Shown: positions 20,126-29,542 of the stretch, piece after piece
How positions within the stretch are numbered: the stretch's first letter is position 1
Layout: each line of letters begins with the position of its first letter
DNA from: Leifsonia shinshuensis
GTDB lineage: Bacteria; Actinomycetota; Actinomycetes; Actinomycetales; Microbacteriaceae
DNA length: 64,000 nucleotides
NCBI RefSeq assembly: GCF_022606355.1
Contig: NZ_JAHHZQ010000005.1
Coordinates: forward strand, 372,001 to 436,000
Direction: 5' to 3'
The notes under the pieces: model-generated
Database searches by the model: none
The model's input: only the letters and a program-made list of their open reading frames with translations
What the model was told of the DNA's origin: nothing
Program-made: the position numbers and the translations under genes

Positions 20126-20457
20126 TGGCGATCGGCACCAAGGAGCTCGCTCCCAGCGAGCTCGACACCTTTGAAGACGAGCGTCTGATCGACGAGCTGA
20201 AGAAGGCCAAGGAAGAGCTGTTCAACCTGCGCTTCCAGTCGGCCACCGGTCAGCTCGAGAGCCACGGCCGCCTGCGTGCGGTCAAGCGCGACATCGCTCG
20301 TATCTACACCGTGATCCGCGAGCGCGAGCTCGGGATCCGGGCCACTCCGGCTCCGGCCGAGGTGGCGCCCGCCAAGGCGGAGAAGAAGAGCAAGGCGAAG
20401 AAGGAGGCCCCCGAGGCCGCCGAGGTCGCCGAGACCGAGACTGAGGAGGCCAAGTAA
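20125..20457 (+). CDS. rpmC: 50S ribosomal protein L29 with C-terminal extension
   Basis: The first 75 residues are a normal L29, with [23 protein letters not shown] and the [16 protein letters not shown] helix. They are followed by about 35 residues of Ala, Lys, Glu and Pro ([19 protein letters not shown] and on) that make the protein 110 residues against the usual 65-75. L29 borders the tunnel exit next to L23. The tail may be a lineage trait; its role is unknown. Confidence 0.96.
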   Translation: MAIGTKELAPSELDTFEDERLIDELKKAKEELFNLRFQSATGQLESHGRLRAVKRDIARIYTVIRERELGIRATPAPAEVAPAKAEKKSKAKKEAPEAAEVAETETEEAK

Positions 20458-20762
20458 TGGCTGAGACCACCAAGGCTGCGGCCGCGGAGTCGGCGGCCGA
20501 CGAGGCCCTCGTCCGTGGCTACCGCAAGGCCCGTCGCGGGTACGTCGTCAGCGACAAGATGGACAAGACCATCGTCGTCGAGGTCGAGGACCGCGTGAAG
20601 CACCCCCTGTACGGCAAGGTCCTCCGCCGCACCTCCAAGGTGAAGGCGCACGACGAGAACAACACCGCCGGCATCGGCGACCTCGTTCTCATCAACGAGA
20701 CCCGTCCGCTGAGCGCCTCCAAGCGGTGGCGCCTGGTTGAGATTCTGGAGAAGGCCAAGTGA
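20457..20762 (+). CDS. rpsQ: 30S ribosomal protein S17
   Basis: A 101-residue S17 with [23 protein letters not shown] and [15 protein letters not shown], an OB-fold protein binding 16S helices in the 30S body. It has a short Ala-rich N-terminal extension of about 20 residues. Stop overlaps the rplN GTG start by three bases. Confidence 0.97.
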   Translation: MAETTKAAAAESAADEALVRGYRKARRGYVVSDKMDKTIVVEVEDRVKHPLYGKVLRRTSKVKAHDENNTAGIGDLVLINETRPLSASKRWRLVEILEKAK

Positions 20763-21127
20763 TTCAGCAGGAATCCCGACTCAAGGTCGCCGACAACACC
20801 GGCGCCAAGGAGCTTCTCACCATCCGCGTCCTCGGCGGCTCCAGCCGTCGCTACGCCGGCCTGGGTGACGTCATCGTCGCCACGGTCAAGGATGCGATCC
20901 CCGGCGGCAACGTCAAGAAGGGCGATGTCGTCAAGGCGGTCGTCGTGCGCGTGCGGAAGAACACCCGCCGCCCGGACGGCTCCTACATCAAGTTCGACGA
21001 GAACGCCGCCGTGATCCTGAAGAACGACGGTGACCCCCGCGGTACCCGTATCTTCGGGCCGGTCGGCCGTGAGCTTCGCGACAAGAAGTTCATGAAGATC
21101 ATCTCGCTGGCCCCGGAGGTGCTGTAA
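20759..21127 (+). CDS. rplN: 50S ribosomal protein L14
   Basis: A 122-residue L14, exactly the usual length, beginning [18 protein letters not shown] and containing [23 protein letters not shown]. The start is GTG inside the end of rpsQ (GTGA). L14 forms an intersubunit bridge. First gene of what is classically the spc operon, with no promoter gap here. Confidence 0.98.
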   Translation: MIQQESRLKVADNTGAKELLTIRVLGGSSRRYAGLGDVIVATVKDAIPGGNVKKGDVVKAVVVRVRKNTRRPDGSYIKFDENAAVILKNDGDPRGTRIFGPVGRELRDKKFMKIISLAPEVL

Positions 21128-21129
21128 CC

Positions 21130-21489
21130 ATGGCGAACATCAAGAAGGGCGACCTGGTCCAGGTCATCTCGGGCCGTTCGCAGGCCCGCGGTGGCGACCG
21201 TGGCAAGCAGGGTCGCGTCATCGAGGTCCTCGTGGAGAAGAACCGCGTGATCGTCGAGGGCGTCAACTTCGTGACCAAGCACGTGCGCGTCGGTCAGACG
21301 CAGCGTGGCACGAAGACGGGCGGCATCGAGACTCACGAGGCGTCGATCCACGTTTCCAACGTGGCGCTCGTCGACCCCGAGACCAAGAAGCCGACCCGCG
21401 TCGGTTTCCGCAACGAGACCGTTACGAAGGACGGCGTCACCAAGACGGTCCGCGTTCGTTACGCCAAGAAGTCTGGTAAGGACCTGTAA
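21130..21489 (+). CDS. rplX: 50S ribosomal protein L24
   Basis: A 119-residue L24 with a KOW motif ([30 protein letters not shown]) at the start and [30 protein letters not shown] following. L24 initiates 50S assembly. Its TAA overlaps the rplE ATG by one base. Confidence 0.97.
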   Translation: MANIKKGDLVQVISGRSQARGGDRGKQGRVIEVLVEKNRVIVEGVNFVTKHVRVGQTQRGTKTGGIETHEASIHVSNVALVDPETKKPTRVGFRNETVTKDGVTKTVRVRYAKKSGKDL

Positions 21490-22076
21490 TGACGGACACT
21501 GCAACGAGTGCTGGCAAAATCCAGCCTCGCCTGAAGCAGAAGTACAAGACCGAGATCGCCGCGAACCTGTCCAAGGACTTCGGCTTCACGAACGTGCACC
21601 AGGTGCCCGGCCTCGTGAAGATCGTCGTCAACATGGGTGTGGGCGAGGCGGCTCGTGACGGCAAGGTGATCGACGGGGCCATCAACGACCTCACCCTGAT
21701 CACCGGCCAGAAGCCTCAGGTCACCAAGGCCCGCAAGTCCATCGCGCAGTTCAAGCTGCGCGAGGGCCAGCCGATCGGCGCGCACGTCACGCTGCGCGGC
21801 GACCGGATGTGGGAGTTCCTCGACCGTCTGCTCTCGCTCGCGCTGCCCCGTATCCGGGACTTCCGCGGCCTGAGCGACCGCCAGTTCGACGGCAACGGCA
21901 ACTACACGTTCGGTCTCACGGAGCAGTCGATGTTCCACGAGATCAACCAGGACCGGATCGACCGCGTCCGCGGTATGGACATCACGGTCGTGACCACCGC
22001 CAAGAACGACGACGAGGGCCGCGCGCTGCTCAAGCAGCTCGGCTTCCCGTTCCGTTCGAACGAGACAAGCAACTGA
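21489..22076 (+). CDS. rplE: 50S ribosomal protein L5
   Basis: A 195-residue L5 with [46 protein letters not shown] and [13 protein letters not shown]5 binds 5S rRNA and the central protuberance. It has a short Thr/Ser-rich N-terminal addition. It is followed not by the usual rpsN (S14) gene but by a 111-base gap with a strong hairpin. Confidence 0.97.
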   Translation: MTDTATSAGKIQPRLKQKYKTEIAANLSKDFGFTNVHQVPGLVKIVVNMGVGEAARDGKVIDGAINDLTLITGQKPQVTKARKSIAQFKLREGQPIGAHVTLRGDRMWEFLDRLLSLALPRIRDFRGLSDRQFDGNGNYTFGLTEQSMFHEINQDRIDRVRGMDITVVTTAKNDDEGRALLKQLGFPFRSNETSN

Positions 22077-22097
22077 ACCTAGTAGCCTTGTCTACTT

Positions 22098-22123
22098 GTG
22101 GGCCGGCCACCCGGCCGGCCCAC
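22098..22123 (+). promoter_or_regulatory. Perfect hairpin in the rplE-rpsH gap
   Basis: GTGGGCCGGCC (22098-22108) pairs perfectly with GGCCGGCCCAC (22113-22123) around a four-base ACCC loop. No run of T follows, so this looks like a processing, pausing or stabilising element rather than a simple terminator. It lies where rpsN is found in many other bacteria. Confidence 0.75.
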
Positions 22124-22187
22124 TTCCACCACAGGTCGTCAGTCGTGTAACGGCTGAACGAAACCTGGTGAACAAAGGAAAACCGCA

Positions 22188-22586
22188 ATGACGATGACAG
22201 ATCCGGTCGCAGACATGCTGACCAGACTGCGCAACGCGAACTCGGCACACCACGACACCGTGTCGATGCCGCACTCCAAGCTCAAGGCACACATCGCCGA
22301 GATCCTCACCTCCGAGGGCTACATCTCCGGCTGGGAGGTCTCCGACGCCCGTGTCGGCCAGACCCTGACGCTCAACCTCAAGTTCGGTCCGAACCGTGAG
22401 CGCTCCATCGCCGGCATCAAGCGCGTCTCCAAGCCCGGCCTCCGCGTCTACGCGAAGTCGACGGAGATCCCCAAGGTCCTCGGCGGCCTCGGTGTCGCCA
22501 TCCTGTCCACCTCCTCGGGGCTCCTCACGGACCGCCAGGCTGAGAAGAAGGGCGTGGGTGGGGAAGTCCTCGCCTACGTGTGGTGA
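22188..22586 (+). CDS. rpsH: 30S ribosomal protein S8
   Basis: A 132-residue S8 beginning [18 protein letters not shown] and ending with the conserved [23 protein letters not shown]8 organises the central domain of 16S rRNA and is the spc-operon autoregulator in E. coli. ACAAAGGAAA precedes the start. It follows a 111-base gap after rplE, the only sizeable break within the S10-spc run before secY. Confidence 0.98.
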   Translation: MTMTDPVADMLTRLRNANSAHHDTVSMPHSKLKAHIAEILTSEGYISGWEVSDARVGQTLTLNLKFGPNRERSIAGIKRVSKPGLRVYAKSTEIPKVLGGLGVAILSTSSGLLTDRQAEKKGVGGEVLAYVW

Positions 22587-22593
22587 CCCTGCC

Positions 22594-23130
22594 ATGTCGC
22601 GTATTGGAAGACTGCCCATCGACATCCCCGCTGGGGTCGATGTGAAGATCGACGGCCAGACCGTCACTGTCAAGGGCCCGAAGGGCGAGCTGTCGCTCGT
22701 CGTCGCGAGCCCGATCGAGGCGAAGCTGGAGGAGGGCCAGGTCCTGGTCACCCGTCCGGACGACGAGCGCGCATCGCGTTCGCTCCACGGCCTCACCCGC
22801 ACGCTCATCAACAACAACATCATCGGCGTCACCCAGGGCTACTCCAAGGGCCTGGAGATCGTCGGCACCGGTTACCGTGTGGCGCAGAAGGGTGCGGGCG
22901 TCGAGTTCGCGCTCGGTTTCTCCCACCCGGTCAACGTGGAGCCGCCGGCCGGCATCACCTTCACGGTCGAGGGCAACAACAAGCTCACCGTGAGCGGGAT
23001 CGACAAGCAGGCCGTGGGCGAGGTCGCCGCGAACATCCGCAAGATCCGCAAGCCCGAGCCGTACAAGGGCAAGGGCGTGCGGTACGCCGGCGAGGTCGTT
23101 CGTCGCAAGGCCGGAAAGGCTGGTAAGTAA
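22594..23130 (+). CDS. rplF: 50S ribosomal protein L6
   Basis: A 178-residue L6, the expected size, starting [22 protein letters not shown] and carrying [15 protein letters not shown] and [17 protein letters not shown] near the C-terminus. L6 lies near the factor-binding site of the 50S subunit. Start ATG 22594 chosen by family alignment; the upstream open frame is not L6-like. Confidence 0.98.
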   Translation: MSRIGRLPIDIPAGVDVKIDGQTVTVKGPKGELSLVVASPIEAKLEEGQVLVTRPDDERASRSLHGLTRTLINNNIIGVTQGYSKGLEIVGTGYRVAQKGAGVEFALGFSHPVNVEPPAGITFTVEGNNKLTVSGIDKQAVGEVAANIRKIRKPEPYKGKGVRYAGEVVRRKAGKAGK

Positions 23131-23132
23131 TC

Positions 23133-23504
23133 ATGGCTCTGGGTACCAGAGGAAAGAGCAAGGCGGCCGCTCGCGACCGTCGTCACACCCGTCTTCGCAA
23201 GAAGATCGAGGGCACCGCGCTTCGTCCGCGCCTGGTCGTCACCCGCTCGGCCCGTCACGTCTTCGTGCAGGTCGTCGACGACGCCAAGGGCCACACCGTG
23301 GCCTCCGCGTCGACCATGGAGGCCGACCTCCGCAGCTTCGACGGCGACAAGACCGCCAAGGCCCGCAAGGTCGGTGAGCTGGTCGCCGAGCGTGCGAAGA
23401 GCGCCGGCGTCGAGGCCGTGGTCTTCGACCGTGGCGGCAGCAAGTACGCCGGTCGCGTTGCGGCCGTCGCCGAAGGCGCTCGTGAAGGTGGGCTGAACCT
23501 GTGA
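23133..23504 (+). CDS. rplR: 50S ribosomal protein L18
   Basis: A 123-residue L18 with [40 protein letters not shown] and [27 protein letters not shown]18 brings 5S rRNA into the 50S subunit together with L5. The stop overlaps the rpsE GTG start by four bases. Confidence 0.98.
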   Translation: MALGTRGKSKAAARDRRHTRLRKKIEGTALRPRLVVTRSARHVFVQVVDDAKGHTVASASTMEADLRSFDGDKTAKARKVGELVAERAKSAGVEAVVFDRGGSKYAGRVAAVAEGAREGGLNL

Positions 23505-24220
23505 GCGACGAGAACAACAAGGAGCAGACCGTGGCCGCTGAGGTAACGGAGACCGCGCAGCCGGTCGAGACCGCTGCGTCGACCGACAACAACCGTGAGC
23601 GCGAGCCGCGCCGCGGTGGCCGGGAGCGCAACCCCAACCGCGATCGCGGCAGCCGTGACGCCGACAAGAGCCAGTTCCTGGAGCGCGTCGTCACCATCAA
23701 CCGCGTCTCCAAGGTCGTCAAGGGTGGTCGTCGCTTCAGCTTCACCGCTCTCGTGGTCGTCGGCGACGGCAACGGCCTGGTGGGCGTCGGCTACGGCAAG
23801 GCCCGCGAGGTGCCGCTGGCGATCTCGAAGGGCGTCGAGGAGGCGAAGAAGAACTTCTTCCGCGTCCCGCGCGTCGGCAACACCATCCCGCACCCGGTGC
23901 AGGGTGAGGCCGCCGCCGGCGTCGTCCTCCTGCGTCCGGCCGCCGCCGGTACCGGTGTCATCGCCGGTGGTCCGGTGCGCGCCGTGCTCGAGTGCGCCGG
24001 TATCCACGACGTCCTGAGCAAGTCGCTCGGTTCGTCCAACACGATCAACATCGTGCACGCGACCGTCGAGGCGCTGAAGCAGCTCGAGGAGCCCCGTGCC
24101 GTCGCAGCTCGCCGCGGACTCGACTACGACCAGGTCGCGCCTGCGCGCCTGCTGCGTGCCGAGGCCGAGGCGGCCGAGGCCGCTGCTGCCGCCAAGAAGG
24201 CAGAGAAGGTAGGTGCCTGA
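23501..24220 (+). CDS. rpsE: 30S ribosomal protein S5 with N-terminal extension
   Basis: A 239-residue S5 from a GTG start in a GTGA overlap. The double-stranded-RNA-binding core begins near residue 60 ([23 protein letters not shown]) and includes [12 protein letters not shown] and [19 protein letters not shown]. About 58 residues before it are Glu/Arg/Asn-rich and low in complexity. S5 contributes to mRNA helicase activity and decoding accuracy. Its stop overlaps rpmD by one base. Confidence 0.97.
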   Translation: MSDENNKEQTVAAEVTETAQPVETAASTDNNREREPRRGGRERNPNRDRGSRDADKSQFLERVVTINRVSKVVKGGRRFSFTALVVVGDGNGLVGVGYGKAREVPLAISKGVEEAKKNFFRVPRVGNTIPHPVQGEAAAGVVLLRPAAAGTGVIAGGPVRAVLECAGIHDVLSKSLGSSNTINIVHATVEALKQLEEPRAVAARRGLDYDQVAPARLLRAEAEAAEAAAAAKKAEKVGA

Positions 24221-24405
24221 TGGCCGCGCGCCTGAAGATCACGCAGATCAAGTCGAAAGTGAGCGAGAAGCAGTACCAGCGCGACACGCTGCGCAGTCTG
24301 GGACTGAAGCGAATCGGTGACGTCGTCGTCCGCGACGACAACTCGCAGAACCGCGGGTACGTCAAGACCGTCGCTCACCTGGTGAAGGTTGAGGAGATCG
24401 ACTAA
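24220..24405 (+). CDS. rpmD: 50S ribosomal protein L30
   Basis: A 61-residue L30 reading [18 protein letters not shown] and then [21 protein letters not shown]. It is of normal size for bacterial L30 and joined to both neighbours by one-base stop/start overlaps (TGATG and TAATG). Confidence 0.97.
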   Translation: MAARLKITQIKSKVSEKQYQRDTLRSLGLKRIGDVVVRDDNSQNRGYVKTVAHLVKVEEID

Positions 24406-25094
24406 TGCCCACCGAAACTGAAAACACGGCGGACAAGCAGAACACTGAGGCGCCCGCCGAGAAGCCGGCCGCCGCGAAGAAGCCCGCCACCAAGGCTGCC
24501 GCCAAGCCGGCCGCCGAGAAGGCGGAGAAGGCTCCGGCCGCGAAGAAGGCTCCGGCGAAGGCCGCTGCCGACAAGGCTGCAGCCTCCACGAAGGACGAGA
24601 CGGTCGCCGCCCCGGCGAAGAAGTCCTCGGCCAAGAAGGACGTCGCGGAGCCCCGCGAGCAGGTCCTGAAGGTGCACCACCTCCGTCCCGCCGCGGGCGC
24701 CAAGAAGGACAAGACCCGCGTCGGACGCGGTGAGGGTTCCAAGGGCAAGACCGCGGGCCGTGGCACGAAGGGCACCAAGGCCCGCTACCAGGTCCGCCCG
24801 GGCTTCCAGGGTGGCCAGCTGCCGTTCCACATGCGGTCCCCGAAGCTGCGCGGGTTCAAGAACCCGTTCCGCGTCGAGTACCAGGTGGTCAACCTCGAGA
24901 AGCTGGCCGAGCTGTACCCGGCCGGTGGCGATGTCACCATCGCCGACCTCGTCGCCAAGGGCGCCGTTCGCAAGAACGAGAAGGTCAAGGTTCTCGGTAA
25001 CGGCGACATTGCGGTTAAGCTGAACGTTGCGGTCGACAAGGTCTCCGGCTCTGCCGAGCAGAAGATCGTCGCCGCTGGTGGCTCCGTCAAGTAG
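24405..25094 (+). CDS. rplO: 50S ribosomal protein L15 with long Lys/Ala-rich N-terminal extension
   Basis: The C-terminal 145 residues are a complete L15, from [19 protein letters not shown] near residue 87 through [17 protein letters not shown] to the end. They are preceded by about 85 residues made almost only of Ala, Lys, Pro, Glu and Thr, histone H1-like in composition, making the protein 229 residues against a usual 145-150. The start ATG overlaps the rpmD stop (TAATG), so the extension is probably translated. No internal start with a good ribosome site was seen before LKVHH. Confidence 0.94.
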   Translation: MPTETENTADKQNTEAPAEKPAAAKKPATKAAAKPAAEKAEKAPAAKKAPAKAAADKAAASTKDETVAAPAKKSSAKKDVAEPREQVLKVHHLRPAAGAKKDKTRVGRGEGSKGKTAGRGTKGTKARYQVRPGFQGGQLPFHMRSPKLRGFKNPFRVEYQVVNLEKLAELYPAGGDVTIADLVAKGAVRKNEKVKVLGNGDIAVKLNVAVDKVSGSAEQKIVAAGGSVK

Positions 25095-25112
25095 CCGCCC
25101 GTAAAGCAGCGC

Positions 25113-25144
25113 AGTCGGGTGGCCGGGCAACCGGTCACCCGACT
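25113..25144 (+). promoter_or_regulatory. Hairpin between rplO and secY
   Basis: A 14-base-pair stem with one G-T pair, AGTCGGGTGGCCGG (25113-25126) and CCGGTCACCCGACT (25131-25144), closes on a GCAA tetraloop. It lies in the 78-base gap between rplO and the probable TTG start of secY. Without a following T run it may attenuate or mark RNA processing rather than terminate fully. Confidence 0.75.
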
Positions 25145-25172
25145 GACTCTTACAGGAAAGCAGGACGCACTT

Positions 25173-26495
25173 TTGTTTAGCGCCGTCGCGCGGATCTTCC
25201 GCACCCCGGACCTCCGCCGGAAGATCTTCTTCACGCTGGGGATCATCGCCCTGTTCCGGCTGGGCTCCTTCATCCCCGCGCCGTTCGTCGACTTCGGCAA
25301 CGTGCAGACCTGTCTCAACGCCAACCAGGACACGTCCGGCCTCTACTCGCTGGTCAACCTGTTCTCGGGCGGCGCACTCCTCAAGCTCTCGATCTTCGCG
25401 CTCGGCATCATGCCGTACATCACCGCGTCGATCATCGTGCAGCTTCTCCGTGTGGTCATCCCGCGCTTCGAGACCCTCTACAAGGAGGGCCAGGCCGGCC
25501 AGGCGAAGCTCACGCAGTACACGCGCTATCTCACGATCGCGCTGGGCGTCCTCCAGTCGACGACCCTCATCACCGTCGCCCGCTCCGGCGCCCTCTTCGG
25601 CACCACGGCCGTCTCCCAGTGCACGCAGCTGATCACGGACGACTCCTGGTACGCCATCATGCTCATGGTCATCACGATGACCGCCGGCACCGGCCTCATC
25701 ATGTGGATGGGCGAGCTCGTCACCGAGCGCGGCATCGGCAACGGCATGTCCCTCCTGATCTTCACGTCGATCGCCGCGCAGTTCCCGAGCTCGCTCTGGG
25801 CCATCGGCCAGTCGCAGAGCATCGAGATCATGCTGATCGTGATCGCGATCGGATTGCTGATCGTCGCGGCCGTCGTCTTCGTCGAGCAGTCGCAACGCCG
25901 CATCCCGGTGCAGTACGCCAAACGCATGGTCGGTCGCCGCACGTACGGCGGCAACAACACGTACATCCCGATCAAGGTGAACATGGCGGGTGTCGTGCCG
26001 GTCATCTTCGCGTCGTCGCTGCTGTACCTGCCGGCCCTGATCGCCCAGTTCAACCAGCCCGCGGCGGGCAAGGCCCCCGCGCCCTGGGTGACCTGGATCA
26101 CGAACTACCTGACCAAGGGCGACCACCCGCTGTACATGCTCCTGTACTTCCTGCTGATCGTGGGCTTCACGTACTTCTACGTCGCCATCACGTTCAACCC
26201 GGAGGAGGTCGCGGACAACATGAAGAAGTACGGCGGCTTCATCCCCGGCATCCGCGCCGGTCGCCCGACCGCGGAGTACCTCGACTACGTCCTGACCCGC
26301 GTGACCCTGCCCGGCTCGATCTACCTCGGTATCATCGCGCTGATCCCCTTGGTCGCCTTCGCGTTGCTCGGCGCGAGTCAGAACTTCATGTTCGGCGGCA
26401 CGTCCATCCTCATCATCGTCGGTGTCGGACTCGAGACGGTCAAGCAGATCGACTCGCAGCTCCAGCAGCGGCACTACGAAGGGCTTCTGCGTTGA
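25173..26495 (+). CDS. secY: Preprotein translocase subunit SecY
   Basis: A 440-residue SecY, the ten-helix channel of the Sec translocase in the cytoplasmic membrane. [28 protein letters not shown] is the first segment, [15 protein letters not shown] and the cytoplasmic loop with [22 protein letters not shown], which binds SecA and the ribosome, follow. I chose TTG at 25173, giving a protein that starts with [10 protein letters not shown] after the initiator Met, because AGGA lies at 25162-25165 and this gives the usual length. A GTG at 25119 would place a 14-base-pair hairpin inside the coding region. Confidence 0.94.
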   Translation: MFSAVARIFRTPDLRRKIFFTLGIIALFRLGSFIPAPFVDFGNVQTCLNANQDTSGLYSLVNLFSGGALLKLSIFALGIMPYITASIIVQLLRVVIPRFETLYKEGQAGQAKLTQYTRYLTIALGVLQSTTLITVARSGALFGTTAVSQCTQLITDDSWYAIMLMVITMTAGTGLIMWMGELVTERGIGNGMSLLIFTSIAAQFPSSLWAIGQSQSIEIMLIVIAIGLLIVAAVVFVEQSQRRIPVQYAKRMVGRRTYGGNNTYIPIKVNMAGVVPVIFASSLLYLPALIAQFNQPAAGKAPAPWVTWITNYLTKGDHPLYMLLYFLLIVGFTYFYVAITFNPEEVADNMKKYGGFIPGIRAGRPTAEYLDYVLTRVTLPGSIYLGIIALIPLVAFALLGASQNFMFGGTSILIIVGVGLETVKQIDSQLQQRHYEGLLR

Positions 26496-27100
26496 CCCGT
26501 ATGTTGATCGTCGGACCTCCCGGAGCGGGCAAGGGCACTCAGGCCTCGCGCATCACCACCGCGTACGGGATCCCCGACATCTCCACGGGCGACATCTTCC
26601 GGGCGAACATCAAGAACGAGACCCCGCTGGGCAAAGAGGTCAAGGCGATCGTCGACGCAGGCGATTACGTGCCGGACAGCCTCACCAACGCACTGGTCAC
26701 CGACCGGCTGGCCGAGGATGACGCCGCGGGTGGTTTCCTGCTCGACGGCTACCCGCGCACGCTCGACCAGGTCACGTACCTCGACGAGCTGCTCGCGTCG
26801 AAGGGCCAGGAGCTCGCCGCGGTGATCCAGCTGGTCGCCGACCAGGACGAGATCGTGGCCCGCCTGACCAAGCGCGCTCAGGAGCAGGGCCGTGCCGACG
26901 ACTCCGAGGAGGCGATCCGTCACCGCCAGGAGGTGTACGTGCGCGAGACGTCGCCGCTCATCGACGTGTACCGCGAGCGCGGCCTGCTCGTCGAGGTCGA
27001 CGGTCTCGGCGGCGTGGACGACGTCGCGGCGCGCATCCGCACGGCTCTCGCCGAGCGCGGCATCCACCCGCTGGCCGGGGCCGACGAGCCTGTCGCCTGA
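26492..27100 (+). CDS. adk: Adenylate kinase
   Basis: A 202-residue adenylate kinase that interconverts AMP, ADP and ATP. The P-loop GPPGAGKG is at residues 8-15, DISTGDIFR and [10 protein letters not shown] bind AMP, and the LID is the short form without a zinc site ([16 protein letters not shown]). The TTG start at 26492 overlaps the secY stop (TTGA) and has GAAGGG at 26478-26483; the ATG at 26501, three codons later, is the alternative but has a poorer ribosome site. Confidence 0.95.
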   Translation: MTRMLIVGPPGAGKGTQASRITTAYGIPDISTGDIFRANIKNETPLGKEVKAIVDAGDYVPDSLTNALVTDRLAEDDAAGGFLLDGYPRTLDQVTYLDELLASKGQELAAVIQLVADQDEIVARLTKRAQEQGRADDSEEAIRHRQEVYVRETSPLIDVYRERGLLVEVDGLGGVDDVAARIRTALAERGIHPLAGADEPVA

Positions 27101-27105
27101 CGACG

Positions 27106-27951
27106 GTGGCTTTCAAGCGGACGATCTACAAGACGCCCGCCCAGCTGCGCCAGATGGTCGCGCCGGGGCGGGCGACCGCGGCGTCGCTGGATGCCGTGGC
27201 GGAGGCCGTCGCCGTCGGTATGTCGACTCTGCAGCTCGATGAGATCGCGGAGGCGGCGATCGAGCGCGCCGGCGGCCGCTCGAACTTCAAGCTCGAGGCG
27301 GGCTATCACCACACGATCTGCGCGTCCGTGAACGACGAGGTCGTCCACGGCATCCCGGGATCCCGCATCCTGCTGCCCGGCGACATCGTGTCGATCGACA
27401 GCGGAGCCATCGTCACCGGTGCAGACGGCGCCGGCTGGAACGGCGACGCGGCCCGCACGTTCGTGCTGCCGGACCCGGCGCACCCGGAGCGGGTGGCGGA
27501 GCGGCAGAAGCTCTCCGAGGTGACGGAGCAGTCGCTGTGGCACGGCATCGCGCGGCTTGCCAGCGCACGTCACCTCAACGAGGTCGGCGAGGCGATCGAG
27601 GACCACATCCTCTCGCAGGGCGACTATGACATCCTGACCGACTACATCGGCCACGGCATCGGCCGGCGGATGCACGAGGAGCCGCCGGTCTTCAACTACC
27701 GTGTTCGATCGAAGGGTCCGGAGGTCCGTCCCGGGCTGGTGGTCGCGATCGAACCGATGGTGGTGCTGGGCGACCAGGACACCTACGTGAAGGACGACGG
27801 TTGGACGGTCGCGACGGAGGACGGGTCGGCAGCGGCGCACTGGGAGCACAGCGTCGCCGTGCACGCTGACGGCATCTGGGTGCTGACCGCGGTCGACGGC
27901 GGTGCGGCCGGGCTGGCGCCGTTCGGGATCACACCGGCGCCGATCGCGTGA
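27106..27951 (+). CDS. map: Methionine aminopeptidase, type I
   Basis: A 281-residue M24-family metallopeptidase that removes initiator Met from new proteins. Metal ligands lie in IDSGAIVTGADGAGWNGDAART (two Asp), GHGIGRRMHEEP (His), AIEPMVV (Glu) and WEHSVAVH (Glu). Start is GTG six bases after the adk stop. A Gly/Ala tail follows the catalytic domain. It completes the secY-adk-map group common in this operon. Confidence 0.95.
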   Translation: MAFKRTIYKTPAQLRQMVAPGRATAASLDAVAEAVAVGMSTLQLDEIAEAAIERAGGRSNFKLEAGYHHTICASVNDEVVHGIPGSRILLPGDIVSIDSGAIVTGADGAGWNGDAARTFVLPDPAHPERVAERQKLSEVTEQSLWHGIARLASARHLNEVGEAIEDHILSQGDYDILTDYIGHGIGRRMHEEPPVFNYRVRSKGPEVRPGLVVAIEPMVVLGDQDTYVKDDGWTVATEDGSAAAHWEHSVAVHADGIWVLTAVDGGAAGLAPFGITPAPIA

Positions 27952-28013
27952 CCGCCCACCGAGACGTCCTCGGGCTCTGTTCGCTCACAGCGGGCGCAGA
28001 TGATAACCCAGAA

Positions 28014-28058
28014 TTGGCGAAATGCGCCGGCATCCCATAAGATTGATCCTTGGTGTCT
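28014..28058 (+). promoter_or_regulatory. infA promoter with shared start-site element
   Basis: -35 TTGGCG (28014-28019), an 18-base spacer and -10 TAAGAT (28038-28043) form a good promoter. The 15 bases directly after the -10 box (28044-28058, TGATCCTTGGTGTCT) match the same position of the rplM promoter at 14 of 15 bases. Transcription should start inside this element, leaving a leader of about 85 bases to infA. Confidence 0.75.
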
Positions 28059-28135
28059 TAGGCGTGCTTGCTGCATGCCTTTCGCCGGTGTAAACGCACG
28101 ACCAGCAAACCACAACGACTAGCGACAGTGAGGCT

Positions 28136-28357
28136 ATGGCCAAAAAAGACGGTGTCATCGAGATCGAAGGATCTGTGATCGAGGCGCTCCCCAACGCGAT
28201 GTTCCGCGTCGAGCTCACCAACGGTCACAAGGTTCTTGCCCATATCTCCGGCAAGATGCGCCAGCACTACATCCGCATCCTCCCTGAGGACCGCGTGATC
28301 GTGGAGCTGAGCCCCTACGATCTGACCCGCGGCCGGATCGTCTACCGCTACAAGTAA
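28136..28357 (+). CDS. infA: Translation initiation factor IF-1
   Basis: A 73-residue IF-1, the standard size, with [27 protein letters not shown] and [13 protein letters not shown]; the OB fold occupies the 30S A site during initiation. It is preceded by its own promoter in the 184-base gap after map and begins the infA-rpmJ-rpsM-rpsK-rpoA-rplQ group. Confidence 0.98.
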   Translation: MAKKDGVIEIEGSVIEALPNAMFRVELTNGHKVLAHISGKMRQHYIRILPEDRVIVELSPYDLTRGRIVYRYK

Positions 28358-28436
28358 CGGGTTGCTGTAAGTAACGGCCACGCCACCGGGTAGCCCCTGG
28401 CGAGGTACGAGGACAGCGAACAAAGGTAACAACACA

Positions 28437-28550
28437 ATGAAGGTCAACCCCTCCGTCAAGAAGATCTGCGACAAGTGCAAGGTCATCCGTCGCAACGGCC
28501 TGGTCATGGTCATCTGCGAGAACCCGCGCCACAAGCAGCGCCAGGGCTGA
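28437..28550 (+). CDS. rpmJ: 50S ribosomal protein L36
   Basis: A 37-residue L36 beginning [19 protein letters not shown]. Cys11, Cys14, Cys27 and His32 form the zinc-ribbon set, so this is the zinc-containing form. AAAGG lies before the ATG at 28437. Confidence 0.97.
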   Translation: MKVNPSVKKICDKCKVIRRNGLVMVICENPRHKQRQG

Positions 28551-28592
28551 TCGCAGCGCACGACTCAACTCAATAAAGAAGCGATCCCAGAA

Positions 28593-28619
28593 CCCGCGTC
28601 CATCCAGGATGGACGCGGG
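28593..28619 (+). promoter_or_regulatory. Perfect 27-base palindrome upstream of rpsM
   Basis: CCCGCGTCCATCC (28593-28605), one A, then GGATGGACGCGGG (28607-28619) form a perfect inverted repeat. It lies in the 140-base gap between rpmJ and rpsM, about 70 bases before the rpsM start. No T run follows, so attenuation, processing or an RNA-binding regulatory site is more likely than full termination. Confidence 0.75.
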
Positions 28620-28690
28620 GGACACCCTCGGAGGAGGCCGGGGCACCGGGACCGCTGAAGACCTCCACTCATCACAGGAGAAGCCACACC

Positions 28691-29065
28691 ATGGCACGTC
28701 TAGCAGGCGTCGACATCCCGCGCGAGAAGCGCGTGGAGGTCGCACTCACCTACATCTACGGCGTCGGGCGCACTCGTGCGCTCCAGACCCTTCGCGAGAC
28801 CGGGATCTCCGGCGACATCCGCGTCAAGGACCTGACCGACGACCAGCTCGTCGCACTTCGCGACTTCATCGAAGGCAACTTCAAGGTCGAGGGTGACCTC
28901 CGCCGCGAGGTCGCCGCCGACATCCGCCGCAAGGTCGAGATCGGTAGCTACGAGGGCATCCGCCACCGCAAGGGCCTCCCGGTCCGCGGCCAGCGAACCA
29001 AGACGAATGCGCGCACCCGCAAGGGCCCGAAGCGCACCGTCGCCGGTAAGAAGAAGGCTCGCTAG
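28691..29065 (+). CDS. rpsM: 30S ribosomal protein S13
   Basis: A 124-residue S13 starting [30 protein letters not shown] and ending with the basic [22 protein letters not shown] tail, which touches P-site tRNA. Normal length. CACAGGAGAAG precedes the ATG. Confidence 0.98.
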   Translation: MARLAGVDIPREKRVEVALTYIYGVGRTRALQTLRETGISGDIRVKDLTDDQLVALRDFIEGNFKVEGDLRREVAADIRRKVEIGSYEGIRHRKGLPVRGQRTKTNARTRKGPKRTVAGKKKAR

Positions 29066-29094
29066 GCCGACACCAGGACTGAAGGAGAAACAAA

Positions 29095-29493
29095 ATGGCA
29101 GCACCCAAGTCGGCCGCTCGCAAGCCGCGCAAGAAGGAAAAGAAGAACATCGCTGTGGGCCAGGCCCACATCAAGAGCACCTTCAACAACACCATCGTCT
29201 CGATCACCGACACCACTGGTGCGGTCATCTCGTGGGCGTCCTCCGGTGGAGTTGGCTTCAAGGGCTCGCGCAAGTCCACCCCGTTCGCCGCTCAGCTGGC
29301 CGCCGAGTCGGCCGCCCGCCAGGCGCAGGAGCACGGGATGAAGAAGGTCGACGTGTTCGTCAAGGGCCCGGGTTCGGGCCGCGAGACCGCGATCCGCTCG
29401 CTGCAGGCCGCAGGCCTCGAGGTGGGCTCGATCAACGACGTCACCCCGCAGGCGCACAACGGTTGCCGCCCGCCGAAGCGTCGCCGCGTCTAG
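29095..29493 (+). CDS. rpsK: 30S ribosomal protein S11
   Basis: A 132-residue S11 with [40 protein letters not shown] and a C-terminal [19 protein letters not shown]11 lines the 30S platform near the E site and Shine-Dalgarno helix. GAAGGAGAAAC lies just upstream. Confidence 0.98.
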   Translation: MAAPKSAARKPRKKEKKNIAVGQAHIKSTFNNTIVSITDTTGAVISWASSGGVGFKGSRKSTPFAAQLAAESAARQAQEHGMKKVDVFVKGPGSGRETAIRSLQAAGLEVGSINDVTPQAHNGCRPPKRRRV

Positions 29494-29511
29494 TTCTCTT
29501 CCACGTCCGCC

Positions 29512-29542
29512 CAGGCGGCGGTCCTCACCGGGCCGCCGCCTG
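29512..29542 (+). promoter_or_regulatory. Strong hairpin between rpsK and rpoA
   Basis: CAGGCGGCGGTCC (29512-29524) pairs with GGGCCGCCGCCTG (29530-29542), 13 base pairs with one G-T pair, around a TCACC loop. No T tract follows. It may dampen read-through from the ribosomal genes into rpoA or protect the upstream RNA end. Confidence 0.65.

Noticed and set aside
25119-25172. GTG 25119 as the secY start
   Set aside because: It adds 18 residues not seen in SecY, lacks a ribosome site and would place a 14-bp hairpin in the coding region. TTG 25173 has AGGA at a normal distance and gives the usual 440 residues.
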